From positions 1 through 50,995 of the forward strand of contig SLAV01000154.1 in NCBI GenBank assembly GCA_007126655.1: DNA of 50,995 nt, given 5' to 3'. The notes under the pieces were generated by a model. That model did no database searches, was not told where the DNA came from, and worked only from the letters and a program-made list of their open reading frames with translations. Below are positions 27,492 through 35,812 of the stretch, piece after piece (the first letter of the stretch is position 1; each line of letters opens with the position of its first letter). The translations under genes were made by a program, and so were the position numbers. This stretch comes from Haloferula sp. Lineage in GTDB: Bacteria > Verrucomicrobiota > Verrucomicrobiia > Verrucomicrobiales > Akkermansiaceae.

Positions 27492-28142
27492 TTATCCCTC
27501 GCCTCCTTCCTTGCCGCCGTCGTCGGCCGGCGCGGCGGACACCACCACGCTGGCGGGGCGCAGCAATCGGTCGCGCAGCATGTAGCCGCGGCGCGAAACG
27601 CGGAGGATCCGCCCTTCCTCACCCTCCGCCTCCTCCTGTGAAACAGCGTCGTGCATGTTCGGATCGAACGGGACGTTCGTTGGAATCTCGGTGACGCCCT
27701 GGCCGGCGAGGAATTCGTCGAGCTGGCGGCGCACCATGTCCATGCCGATGTAGATCATCGAGGATTTGTCCTGCGCGGCGGACTGCATGCCCATCTCGAA
27801 GTTGTCGATCACCGGCAGCAGCTCCTCGAGCAGCCGTGCGTTCGCGTAGCGTACGGCCTCCTCGCGCTCGCGGGAGGTGCGTTTGCGCAGGTTGTCCATC
27901 TCCGCCGCTGTGCGCAGCGCGACCTCGCGCCATTTCGCTGCCTCGGCCTCAAGCTGCTCCCAAGGGTCAAGCTCCGGGTCTTCACCAGCCGCCTCCGCGG
28001 CTTCGGCATGGTCAGCGTCCGTGGCTTCGCGGCCTGTCGGGGTGTTTTCCGCTTCGGGGGCGTCTTCGGCGGGCACATCCTGCGATTTTTCCGCGGTGCC
28101 GTCAGCCTCGGGATGCGTTTTGTTCTCATTGTTGCGCTGCAT
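27492..28142 (-). CDS. grpE: nucleotide exchange factor GrpE
   Basis: A 216-residue GrpE: a disordered acidic N-terminus (about 60 residues), a long helix ([20 protein letters not shown]), then the family signature [11 protein letters not shown] and the beta domain [18 protein letters not shown]. It releases ADP from DnaK. First gene of the minus-strand grpE-dnaJ-rsmE operon with a well-formed promoter just upstream. Confidence 0.95.
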   Translation of the reverse strand: MQRNNENKTHPEADGTAEKSQDVPAEDAPEAENTPTGREATDADHAEAAEAAGEDPELDPWEQLEAEAAKWREVALRTAAEMDNLRKRTSREREEAVRYANARLLEELLPVIDNFEMGMQSAAQDKSSMIYIGMDMVRRQLDEFLAGQGVTEIPTNVPFDPNMHDAVSQEEAEGEEGRILRVSRRGYMLRDRLLRPASVVVSAAPADDGGKEGGEG

Positions 28143-28150
28143 GAGCGATG

Positions 28151-28178
28151 GGTATAGCCGGACCGCCCCTGCCGTCAA
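28151..28178 (-). promoter_or_regulatory. promoter candidate for grpE-dnaJ-rsmE
   Basis: On the minus strand TTGACG (28178-28173) is followed after 16 bases by TATACC (28156-28151), eight bases before the grpE start codon. The -35 is near consensus. The short distance implies a very short leader. I see no CIRCE inverted repeat. Confidence 0.5.
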
Positions 28179-28306
28179 CCCCCACGCGACAGGGAATTTC
28201 GTGTGGCATGTTCTGCAAAACCGGCTTCCGGCGGGAATTTGTGCTTGGTCATGCCATGGGGCGGGCGGTTATCATGGAATGCCAATCCAACATCCCGAAC
28301 AACACC

Positions 28307-29218
28307 ATGAAACGAATCGTCAGGCGCGTGCAATCGCTCAACGAGCGGGCCGCCGAACTCACCGCCGCCGCCGGGCAGCTGCCGGATCGCGTGACCGAAC
28401 TGCGCCAGGCGATGACCGCCACGTCCGGCGAACTCAAGAACCTCAAGAGCGGCATCGAGGTGAACATGACCGATCTCCAGACCAGCCGCGAGGACGAGCT
28501 TGGAGAAGCGCTTGCCGAGGTGGCCGCCCACGCGCCGGTGCTCGCGGAGGCCGGCTTCATCCTCGACGGACTCGATGTCGAGGTCTGCCCTGAGCAACGC
28601 GTCATCGTGCAACTGGTGCGTCACGACGATATCGAAACCCTCGAGATCCAGGCCCTAATCCAGAAATACCAGCAGCAGAAAGCCGTGCGCGCCATCCTCT
28701 CCGCGATTCTCAAGGCCCGTGCGATGGTGGAAACCATCGAGATCGACGGGCTCGACTATCACAAACTGACCGTCGGCATCGGGCGGGTCCCGACGATCCG
28801 CCTCTGCTGGCGCGACACCTCAACCGATGCGTCGGTCTCCGCGGGCGGCGACATGTTTGCGGAAAACACCGCCTCCGGCCCGCAATCCAACCGAAAGAAC
28901 ACGGCTTTCCCGCAGGAGTCCTTTTTCGGCGCCCCCCCCGCGCTCACGCAGTCGGCCGTATCGGCAGACGCGGCTGCGACCGCAACGAACGGCGGGGAAA
29001 TCCAAGCTGGTTCTGCTGCGGAGTCCGCGCCCGAGCCGGCGACCTTCGCCCCTCAACAGAAGACCCCGGTGGAGTCCGCCGGGAGACAGGCCGCAAGTCC
29101 GCCGCCGCTGCCGGCGAAAGGCGGACCGGAACCCGCACCATCGCCGCCGCCATTGCCCGCCGAAGATCCCCCAGACCCGCTGGCGAAGTTCAGGAAAATG
29201 CCGAACCTGAAACGCTGA
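28307..29218 (+). CDS. coiled-coil protein with disordered Pro-rich C-terminus, unknown
   Basis: The ATG at 28307 gives 303 residues; ATG 28274 would add eleven. The first 60 residues are helical and heptad-like (SLNERAAELTAAAGQLPDR). A compact middle (about 80-180) contains VEVCPEQRVIVQLVRHDDIE and a helix-rich KYQQQKAVRAILSAILKAR. From about 185 on the chain is Ala/Pro-rich and ends with PPPLPAE and a basic MPNLKR. No enzyme motif or signal peptide is visible, and I do not recognise the family. It diverges from grpE. Confidence 0.65.
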   Translation: MKRIVRRVQSLNERAAELTAAAGQLPDRVTELRQAMTATSGELKNLKSGIEVNMTDLQTSREDELGEALAEVAAHAPVLAEAGFILDGLDVEVCPEQRVIVQLVRHDDIETLEIQALIQKYQQQKAVRAILSAILKARAMVETIEIDGLDYHKLTVGIGRVPTIRLCWRDTSTDASVSAGGDMFAENTASGPQSNRKNTAFPQESFFGAPPALTQSAVSADAAATATNGGEIQAGSAAESAPEPATFAPQQKTPVESAGRQAASPPPLPAKGGPEPAPSPPPLPAEDPPDPLAKFRKMPNLKR

Positions 29219-29281
29219 TTGCCGCCAACCACTCAGTCCCTGCAAGCGGGACCCGGTCACAATCTGGAATCATGGCTCCGA

Positions 29282-29332
29282 ATCCTTCACCGTACCGCGC
29301 TCTTCCTTGAGTTCGGAGATGGTGACGTCGAT
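29282..29332 (-). pseudogene. relic of the 3' end of a malate dehydrogenase gene
   Basis: Minus-strand translation reads IDVTISELKEERGTVKD, against [17 protein letters not shown] at the C-terminus of the intact enzyme at 37102-38088. About 44 of 51 bases match that gene by hand alignment; it is closer to that copy than to the BMC copy at 48167. Nothing upstream in the gene is preserved. It sits immediately downstream of the SNF2 helicase gene. Confidence 0.75.
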
Positions 29333-29359
29333 CATGAGTTCTGATTTCGTGGGCGGATT

Positions 29360-32005
29360 TCATCCGCCACTGCCACGCGCTTCCCCGGTGGTTTCGATTT
29401 TTTCCGCCTGGGCGAGCGCTTTTTCGGCGGCTTTTTGGTGGGATTCGGCTTCCTCCGGGAGGTCGGCCTCGATGAGCAGGCCGGCGACTTTTTGCTTTTT
29501 GGCGGCGAAGGCGCGGAGTTCGGCGATGCGCTGCTTCTGCTCTTCGGTGAGGGCGGGCTTGGCCGGCGGGGGCGGGACGTCGCCGGCGAGGTGGCGGGTG
29601 GCGCGGGTATTGAGGGTGATGAGGCCGGCTTCGGCGAGTTGCCGGAGGTTGGCCCAGGTCGATTCGTCGAGCACCTGGAGCCTGGGCGGGGCGTCGCCCC
29701 AGCGGGTTTCCCGGAACAGGGCGAAGACGGCGGCGGCGCGGGATGGATCGCGCAGGACGGCGAGGACGACCGGGTTGTTGTCGCCGGGCAGCATGGCTTC
29801 CTGGCAGTGGACGAGCGACTGGCCGAGGGTGGCGGCGGTGCGTCGGGCGAAGGCCGCGGCGGGGTCGGATGCGGTGGGGTCGGATGCGGTGGGGTCGGAT
29901 GCGGCGGTGGCCTGGGCTTCGGGGGCCTTGCCGTCGGGGGTGTCCGCGAGGAATTGTTTGAGGCGGGTGAGGTTGGCGTCGGCCCCGCGCTTGAGCTTGG
30001 TTTGTTCGAGGGATTCGTCGGAGCCGTCGAGCACGCCCTGGGCGAGGCTGGATTTGAGGGCGAGGGTTTCGAGCATGGATTGCTCGATGGTGTCCTCCGC
30101 AACGAGGTTGATGACGGTGACGGGGCGCTTCTGGTTTTTGCGCCAGGCGCGGGCGATGCGCTGTTCGAGCTTGGCGGGGTTCCAAGGAAGGTCGCAGTTG
30201 ATGACGACGCTTGCGTTTTGCAAGTTCAGCCCGACGCCGCCGGAATCGGTTGAGAGGAAGAGGCGGCATCCGGGGTCTTCGCGGAAGGCGATGATCTCGC
30301 CCCGGCGCTTTTTCTGGGGCACGCTGCCGGTGTGCCAGGCGTGGCCGACGTCGTTGGCCTCGGCCCAGCCACGCACCTTGCGGAGCATGCCCTCCCATTC
30401 GGAGAAGATGATGATTTTGACGTCTGGATCCTGGAGCGCTTCGTCGAGGATTTTGGTGAGTTCGTCGAGCTTGGGGCAGTCCTCGCAGTCTTGGCCTTTG
30501 ACGATGGATGGCGAGTCGCAGATCATGCGCATGATGCCGAGGTAGATCATGAGGCGCTCGGACTCCTCTTTTTTGAGCGGGCGCTTGAGCGACTGTTGGA
30601 CGAGGCGGGAGACTCGGAGTTTGTATTCGTCGTATTCCATGCGCATGGCGCGGGTGAGTTTGACGAAGTGGTTGCGGTCGCTGCGGTCGGGGAGTTCGGT
30701 CTCGACGTGGTGCTTGCGGCGGCGGAGCAGCACGGGGCGCACGCGCTCGCGGAGGGCGGCGAGGTTCTTGTAATCCTCGGGGCGGCCCTTTTCGTTGAAT
30801 TGATAGAACTCGCGGTTGAAGCGGAACAGCGGACCCAGCAGCGACGGATCGAGGAAATCGACGATGGAGTAGAGTTCGTCGATGCGGTTCTCGATGGGGG
30901 TGCCGGTGAGGACGAAGGCGTAGCGGCTCTGCAGGCGCTTGACAGCGCGGGCGGTCTTGGTGGCCCAGTTCTTGATGCGCTGGGCCTCGTCGAGCACGAC
31001 GATGTCGGGCCGCAGGTGGGTGTTGATGTCGAGCGTGTCGGTGACGACCTGCTCGTAGTTGACGATGGTGAAGAACGGCGGGTTCGGATCGGCGTAGTGC
31101 TTGATGCGGGCGGTGCGCGGGCCGAAGACGATCTGCTGGGAAAGGGTGGTGAATTTCCCGATCTGCTCCTCCCACTCGGTCTTGAGCGAGGCGGGGGTGA
31201 CGACGAGGACGCGCCGCGCTTTTCCAAAGTGGTGCAGCAGGGCGCAGGCGGCGATGGCCTGGATGGTCTTGCCGAGGCCCATTTCGTCGGCGAGCAGGGC
31301 GCGCTCGCCGAAGGCGAGGTGCAGCATGCCCTCGCGCTGGTAGGGGTAGAGCGGGTGCAGGGTGACGTGCTCGGGATGGCGGCCGGTGACGACGCCGTTC
31401 TCATATTCGCGGCGCAGGCGGAGGCGCTCGGCGGCGCGGCGGCGGGATTCGAGGAAGGGTTCGACGTCCTGCGAGAGGCGGACTTTTTTCGACCGCCGGA
31501 GGCGCGGGAGGATTTCCTCCGGGTCGTGCTCGTCGAGCAGGAACCCGGCGGGATCGAAGTGCTTGCGCAGGGCGGGGCTGATCTGGTTGCGGTTGCGCTC
31601 GATGGCGAGGCGGTCGCCGACGGGGACGAGATCGACGCGCGGGGAGGCGGATTTTTCCGCGGCCCTGAACTCGGCCTTGCGGCGGCGCTTGAGCCAGATG
31701 AGCGTCGCTTCGACGTGCTTGCAGGTGCCGAGGCCGGCGGTGCGGAAGTCGGGACAGGTGCAGGAAAACGCGCGCGCGCCGAGGTCGCGGATCTCGGTCT
31801 GATAGGTCATGCCGCTGGGCGATTTGACGGCGAAGTTGGCGAAGACCGGGTGGATCTCGTCGAGCGGGGTGACGGAGTGTTTCTCGTCGCGGGCGCGCTG
31901 GACGCGGCGGAGGATCTCGTCCTCGTCGGTGGTGCGCCAGTCGCTTGCGGGTGGTAGCGGGATGCCTTTCGACTTTTTCTTTTTCGCGGATTTCCGGGCG
32001 GGCAT
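29360..32005 (-). CDS. SWIM zinc-finger SNF2-family helicase
   Basis: An 881-residue SF2 ATPase of the SNF2/RapA group. A SWIM zinc finger is at residues 82-97 (Cys82, Cys84, Cys95, His97). Motif I is LLADEMGLGKTIQ (238-249), motif II VLDEAQRIKN (338-347); helicase C motifs follow (DSGGVGLNLQNAS, and RAWRKNQKRPV typical of SNF2 proteins). The last 200 residues are Ala-rich and include a Ser-Asp-Pro repeat. Such proteins remodel RNA polymerase or nucleoprotein, and in bacteria occur in defence islands. The ATG at 32005 leaves 85 bases to the divergent primase-helicase gene. Confidence 0.92.
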   Translation of the reverse strand: MPARKSAKKKKSKGIPLPPASDWRTTDEDEILRRVQRARDEKHSVTPLDEIHPVFANFAVKSPSGMTYQTEIRDLGARAFSCTCPDFRTAGLGTCKHVEATLIWLKRRRKAEFRAAEKSASPRVDLVPVGDRLAIERNRNQISPALRKHFDPAGFLLDEHDPEEILPRLRRSKKVRLSQDVEPFLESRRRAAERLRLRREYENGVVTGRHPEHVTLHPLYPYQREGMLHLAFGERALLADEMGLGKTIQAIAACALLHHFGKARRVLVVTPASLKTEWEEQIGKFTTLSQQIVFGPRTARIKHYADPNPPFFTIVNYEQVVTDTLDINTHLRPDIVVLDEAQRIKNWATKTARAVKRLQSRYAFVLTGTPIENRIDELYSIVDFLDPSLLGPLFRFNREFYQFNEKGRPEDYKNLAALRERVRPVLLRRRKHHVETELPDRSDRNHFVKLTRAMRMEYDEYKLRVSRLVQQSLKRPLKKEESERLMIYLGIMRMICDSPSIVKGQDCEDCPKLDELTKILDEALQDPDVKIIIFSEWEGMLRKVRGWAEANDVGHAWHTGSVPQKKRRGEIIAFREDPGCRLFLSTDSGGVGLNLQNASVVINCDLPWNPAKLEQRIARAWRKNQKRPVTVINLVAEDTIEQSMLETLALKSSLAQGVLDGSDESLEQTKLKRGADANLTRLKQFLADTPDGKAPEAQATAASDPTASDPTASDPAAAFARRTAATLGQSLVHCQEAMLPGDNNPVVLAVLRDPSRAAAVFALFRETRWGDAPPRLQVLDESTWANLRQLAEAGLITLNTRATRHLAGDVPPPPAKPALTEEQKQRIAELRAFAAKKQKVAGLLIEADLPEEAESHQKAAEKALAQAEKIETTGEARGSGG
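29861..29905. repeat. three 15-base tandem repeats inside the SNF2 gene
   Basis: The unit GGGGTCGGATGCGGT occurs three times in a row (last base differs in copy 3). It keeps the frame and encodes the run ASDPTASDPTASDP. In-frame slippage would change the linker length without breaking the gene. Confidence 0.85.
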
Positions 32006-32090
32006 GACGCGTGGAGCATCGGGAACCGGCCAAGGCTTGGCAATTCGGAAGGCGGGTGGTTTTGACACGACCTGTAGGCTGGTGCAGTCC

Positions 32091-34889
32091 GTGATCCACC
32101 ATCGCAGTCCGTCCCACGAGAAGATCGCCCTTTTCCGCTCGCTGTTTCGCGGGCGGGAGGACGTGTATCCGCGCCGCTTCGAGAACCGGCGCACCGGGCG
32201 CGCGGGCTACGCTCCGGCGTGCGGCAACGAATGGGTGCGCGGGATTTGTGAGAAGCCGCGGATCAAGTGCGCGGACTGCCGGCACAAGGCGTTCCTGCCC
32301 GTCACCGACGAGGTGATCCGCTGGCATCTATCGGGCAGGGACAACCACGGCAGGGACTTCGTCGCGGGCGTTTATCCGATGCTTGCGGACGAGACGTGCT
32401 TTTTCCTCGCCATCGATTTCGACAAGGAGAACTGGCGCGACGACGTGCTCGCGGTGATGGCGGCCTGCCGCCGGTTGGAGATCCCCGCCGCGCTGGAGCG
32501 GTCGCGCTCGGGAAACGGCGGGCACGTCTGGTTTTTCTTCTCCCGGGCGGTCCCGGCATGCCAGGCCCGCAAGCTCGGCTCGGCGGTTCTGACGGAAACG
32601 ATGGAGCGGCGCCCGGAGATCGGCCTCGCCTCGTATGACCGGTTGTTCCCGAATCAGGACACGATGCCGAAGGGTGGCTTCGGCAACCTGATCGCGCTGC
32701 CGATGCAGAAGGCGGCGCGGGCCGGCGGCAACAGCCTGTTCGTCGATGACGAATTCCAACCCCTGCCGGACCAATGGGCGTTTCTATCAGGAGTCGGCCG
32801 TCTTTCGCCCGAACGCGTCGGGGAACTTGTGCGGGATATGGAGCGTCGCGGGCATGTGACGGGTGTGCGCTTCGCATTGGTGGAGGAGGATGCGGACGAG
32901 GAACCATGGAACTCCCCGCCCTCGCGCCGTCGGCGCGAGGCACCGCTCAAGGGCACACTGCCTGGGGAACTGCGGCTCGTGCTGGGGGACCAGATTTACC
33001 TGAGCAAGGAGGAAATGCCGCCCCAGCTCCGCAACCGCCTCATCCGGCTGGCGGCGTTCCAGAATCCCGAGTTCTACCGCGCCCAGGCGATGAGGCTCTC
33101 GACCTACAACAAGCCCCGCGTCATCGGCAGCGCCGAGGATCTGCCCGATCACATCGGCCTGCCGCGCGGATGCCTGGATGATTTACTTGCTTTTTTGAAG
33201 CAATCGAAAATCAAGCCCGTCATCCGCGACGAGCGCGTGCGCGGGGAGAAGCTGGATGTCCGCTTCGCCGGCACCCTGAGGCCCGAACAGGAAGCGGCGT
33301 CAGCCGCGATGCTGGCCCATGACACCGGCGTGCTTTCCGCCACCACCGCATTCGGCAAAACCGTGCTCGCCGCGCACCTGATCGCCGCGCGTGGCGTGAA
33401 CACGCTCGTCCTCGTGCACCGCCAGCAGTTGATGGACCAATGGGTCGGGCGGCTTGCCACCTTTCTCGATGTGCCGGAAAAATCGATCGGGCGGCTCGGC
33501 GGCGGGCGCAGGAAGCTCACCGGCGGCCTCGACGTCGCATTGATCCAGAGCCTCGTCCGCAAGGGGGTGGTGGACGACCGGGTGGCGGATTACGGCCATG
33601 TGATCATCGACGAATGCCACCACATGTCGGCCCGGAGTTTCGAACTCGTCGCCCGGCGGGCCAAGGCGCGCTATCTCTGCGGCCTTTCCGCCACGGTCAC
33701 GCGCAAGGACGGCCACCATCCGGTCATCTTCATGCAATGCGGCCCGGTGCGGCACCGGGTCGATGCGAAACAACAGGCGGAGGCCAGGCCATTCAATCAT
33801 CATGTGATCGTGCGTCCCACCGGGTTCCGCCCGGCGTCCGGACCGGATCCCGACCGGCGGATCGAATTCCAGAACCTCTGCGCCGAACTGGTCGGTTGCA
33901 CCCGCCGCAACGAAATGATCCGCGACGAAGTGCTCGCCGCGCTTCGCGAGGGCCGTGCGCCGCTGGTCCTCACCGAACGCACCGAACACGTCGAAGTCCT
34001 CGCGGATCTGCTCCGCCCGCATGTGGCGAATCTTGTGGTCCTGCAGGGCGGCATGGGCCGCAAGGCGCTGCGGGCCGCAATGGACGCGCTGGCCGATGGC
34101 CCGGAAAGCGGAAGCCGGGTGGTGATCGCCACGGGCAGGTTCGTCGGCGAGGGTTTTGACGATCCGCGTCTCGACACGCTGTTCCTCACCATGCCGGTCT
34201 CGTGGCGCGGCATCGTCGCTCAATACGCAGGCCGCCTCCACCGTCTGCACGATGGCAAGCGCGAGGTGCGCGTCCACGACTATGCCGACCTCGACGTGCC
34301 GATGCTCTCGCGCATGTTCGACAAGCGCTGCGCCGGTTACGAGGCCGTGGGCTACACGATCCTGCTGCCGGCGAGCGCCCTGCCCGGCTGGCCCGCCGAA
34401 GTCCCGCTGCCCATCGATTCCGCATGGAAAAACGACTACTCCGCGAGCATCCGCCGCCTCATCCGCGATGGCGTTGATGTGCCGCTGGCGGGCCTTTTCA
34501 TCACCGCCGCCGCGCCCGCGTCCGACGAGCAACGCGCCCGCAGCGCCGCCGAGGCGTTTCTTTTCAAACGCCTCGAATCACTCGCGGAGACATCAGGCCT
34601 TTTCCGACTCAACGCCAAGCTGCCCATCCCCTTCGACAACTGGAGCGAGATGGAGGTCGATCTTTATTGCGCCGAACTCCAGCTCGCCATCGAGATCGAC
34701 GGGCCGCAGCACCTCAACGACCCCGCCGCCTACCGCCGCGACCGCCGCAAGGACGCGCTGCTCCAGGAAAACGGCTGCCACGTCCTGCGCTTCCTCGCCG
34801 ACGACCTCTCCAAACACCTCGACGCCACGCTCGACGCGATCCTGAGAGCCGTCGCGCATCGGCGCGGGCGGAACGGGATCATCCTTTAA
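32091..34889 (+). CDS. TOTE-type archaeo-eukaryotic primase / SF2 helicase / DUF559-like nuclease
   Basis: A 932-residue, three-part protein. Residues 15-70 hold a Cys-rich segment (Cys44, Cys53, Cys60, Cys63). Residues 70-240 are an archaeo-eukaryotic primase domain of the TOTE conflict-system type: AIDFDKENW (107-115), SGNGGHVWFFF (140-150), FGNLIALPMQ (197-206). An SF2 helicase follows, with TTAFGKT (418-424), DECHH (507-511) and SAT (533-535). The C-terminus resembles a DUF559/Vsr-like PD-(D/E)XK nuclease (EVDLYCAELQLAIEIDGPQH). Such proteins are linked to defence against mobile DNA. No ATG fits; GTG 32091 (or 32082) is the likely start. It overlaps the PIN gene by 11 bases, tail to tail. 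Confidence 0.88.
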   Translation: MIHHRSPSHEKIALFRSLFRGREDVYPRRFENRRTGRAGYAPACGNEWVRGICEKPRIKCADCRHKAFLPVTDEVIRWHLSGRDNHGRDFVAGVYPMLADETCFFLAIDFDKENWRDDVLAVMAACRRLEIPAALERSRSGNGGHVWFFFSRAVPACQARKLGSAVLTETMERRPEIGLASYDRLFPNQDTMPKGGFGNLIALPMQKAARAGGNSLFVDDEFQPLPDQWAFLSGVGRLSPERVGELVRDMERRGHVTGVRFALVEEDADEEPWNSPPSRRRREAPLKGTLPGELRLVLGDQIYLSKEEMPPQLRNRLIRLAAFQNPEFYRAQAMRLSTYNKPRVIGSAEDLPDHIGLPRGCLDDLLAFLKQSKIKPVIRDERVRGEKLDVRFAGTLRPEQEAASAAMLAHDTGVLSATTAFGKTVLAAHLIAARGVNTLVLVHRQQLMDQWVGRLATFLDVPEKSIGRLGGGRRKLTGGLDVALIQSLVRKGVVDDRVADYGHVIIDECHHMSARSFELVARRAKARYLCGLSATVTRKDGHHPVIFMQCGPVRHRVDAKQQAEARPFNHHVIVRPTGFRPASGPDPDRRIEFQNLCAELVGCTRRNEMIRDEVLAALREGRAPLVLTERTEHVEVLADLLRPHVANLVVLQGGMGRKALRAAMDALADGPESGSRVVIATGRFVGEGFDDPRLDTLFLTMPVSWRGIVAQYAGRLHRLHDGKREVRVHDYADLDVPMLSRMFDKRCAGYEAVGYTILLPASALPGWPAEVPLPIDSAWKNDYSASIRRLIRDGVDVPLAGLFITAAAPASDEQRARSAAEAFLFKRLESLAETSGLFRLNAKLPIPFDNWSEMEVDLYCAELQLAIEIDGPQHLNDPAAYRRDRRKDALLQENGCHVLRFLADDLSKHLDATLDAILRAVAHRRGRNGIIL

Positions 34890-35313
34890 GATGCAGAAAC
34901 CGCAGTCCGTCGAACGTGGCGAAATCCGAATCGAACGACACCACCCGGGCGCTGGCGGCGTGGGCAACCGCCGCGATCCAGGCGTCGGTCCAGCGGGATG
35001 CGGTGAAACCGGGCTGTTGTGTCCAGTTGGCGAAGTGTTGCTCGGCAAGCAGGGATTCCTCAATAAAACGGACATCGGGCAAGGCGGCGTAGGCCGAATA
35101 GGCAGCCCATGCCTCCGCGACGGTGAACGGATTCCCGGACATCACTTTCGGATGCGTCAGCAATCGCAGCAGGCCCAACATCGTCACACGACAAAATGCG
35201 AAGCACGGAAGCGATTCTTGTTCCCAGTAGTGGCTGGCACGGATGTGGTGCTGGTGATCCGGATCGGTGAGCGCCAGCCAGACGTTCAGGTCGGGAACAT
35301 CAAGGTCTTTCAT
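34879..35313 (-). CDS. PIN-domain toxin (VapC-like)
   Basis: A 144-residue PIN-domain RNase. Acidic residues expected in the active site are visible in DVPDLNVWLALTD, the central SLLAEQHF region and near the end in TDAWIAAVAHAASARVVSFDSDFA. VapC-type toxins cleave RNA, often initiator tRNA. The ATG at 35313 overlaps the end of the upstream antitoxin-like gene by 14 bases. Tail-to-tail overlap with the primase-helicase gene places it in an accessory island. Confidence 0.85.
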   Translation of the reverse strand: MKDLDVPDLNVWLALTDPDHQHHIRASHYWEQESLPCFAFCRVTMLGLLRLLTHPKVMSGNPFTVAEAWAAYSAYAALPDVRFIEESLLAEQHFANWTQQPGFTASRWTDAWIAAVAHAASARVVSFDSDFATFDGLRFLHLKG

Positions 35314-35557
35314 GGATTTCCCCGGTCGTGAGTATGGAATCGATTTCCTGGTTGCCCAGTGCGGCATTCACATGGCCCGTGGCCTTGCGGATTCTCGGCA
35401 AGGGACTCCGGGAGCGAGGATGCGTCCCGCTTGACGGACTTTGCAAGCCGGCCTCAATCAGTTCCGCCACCAAGTCCTTCAGCTTCTGCCCACGCAGCGC
35501 GGACTCCGCTTTAAGGCGGCGGAAAATCGGATCGGGTAAATCCAGTGTGGTTCTCAT
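35300..35557 (-). CDS. ribbon-helix-helix type antitoxin
   Basis: An 85-residue protein beginning MRTTLDLPDPIFRRLKAESA, the pattern of an RHH DNA-binding antitoxin (strand, then helix). A central helix KLKDLVAELIEAGLQ follows, then a disordered toxin-binding tail. It is directly upstream of the PIN gene and overlaps it, the usual antitoxin-first order. A TTGCAA box and TAAAAG 16 bases later precede it on the minus strand and could be the autoregulated promoter. Confidence 0.78.
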   Translation of the reverse strand: MRTTLDLPDPIFRRLKAESALRGQKLKDLVAELIEAGLQSPSSGTHPRSRSPLPRIRKATGHVNAALGNQEIDSILTTGEIHERP

Positions 35558-35812
35558 AAAAATGCTTTTATGCGGTAAATCCGGGATTGCAAGACGGATT
35601 TTGGGTTTCACGAAGAGTTTTTCGAACACGGTTCACCTACAGTTATTTGTTGAAACCGGCTCAACGGCGCATACAGCTTGAGGAGGGTGGACTCACTTGC
35701 GGAGGGCATGGCTCAGGGATGTGCCTCCCGGAGTTCGTCCCACAGGGACCGGGAGTCGCTTATCCGCAGTCGGTTTTTGACATCCGGGCGGTGAGGGTCA
35801 CACTTGCCGCCC

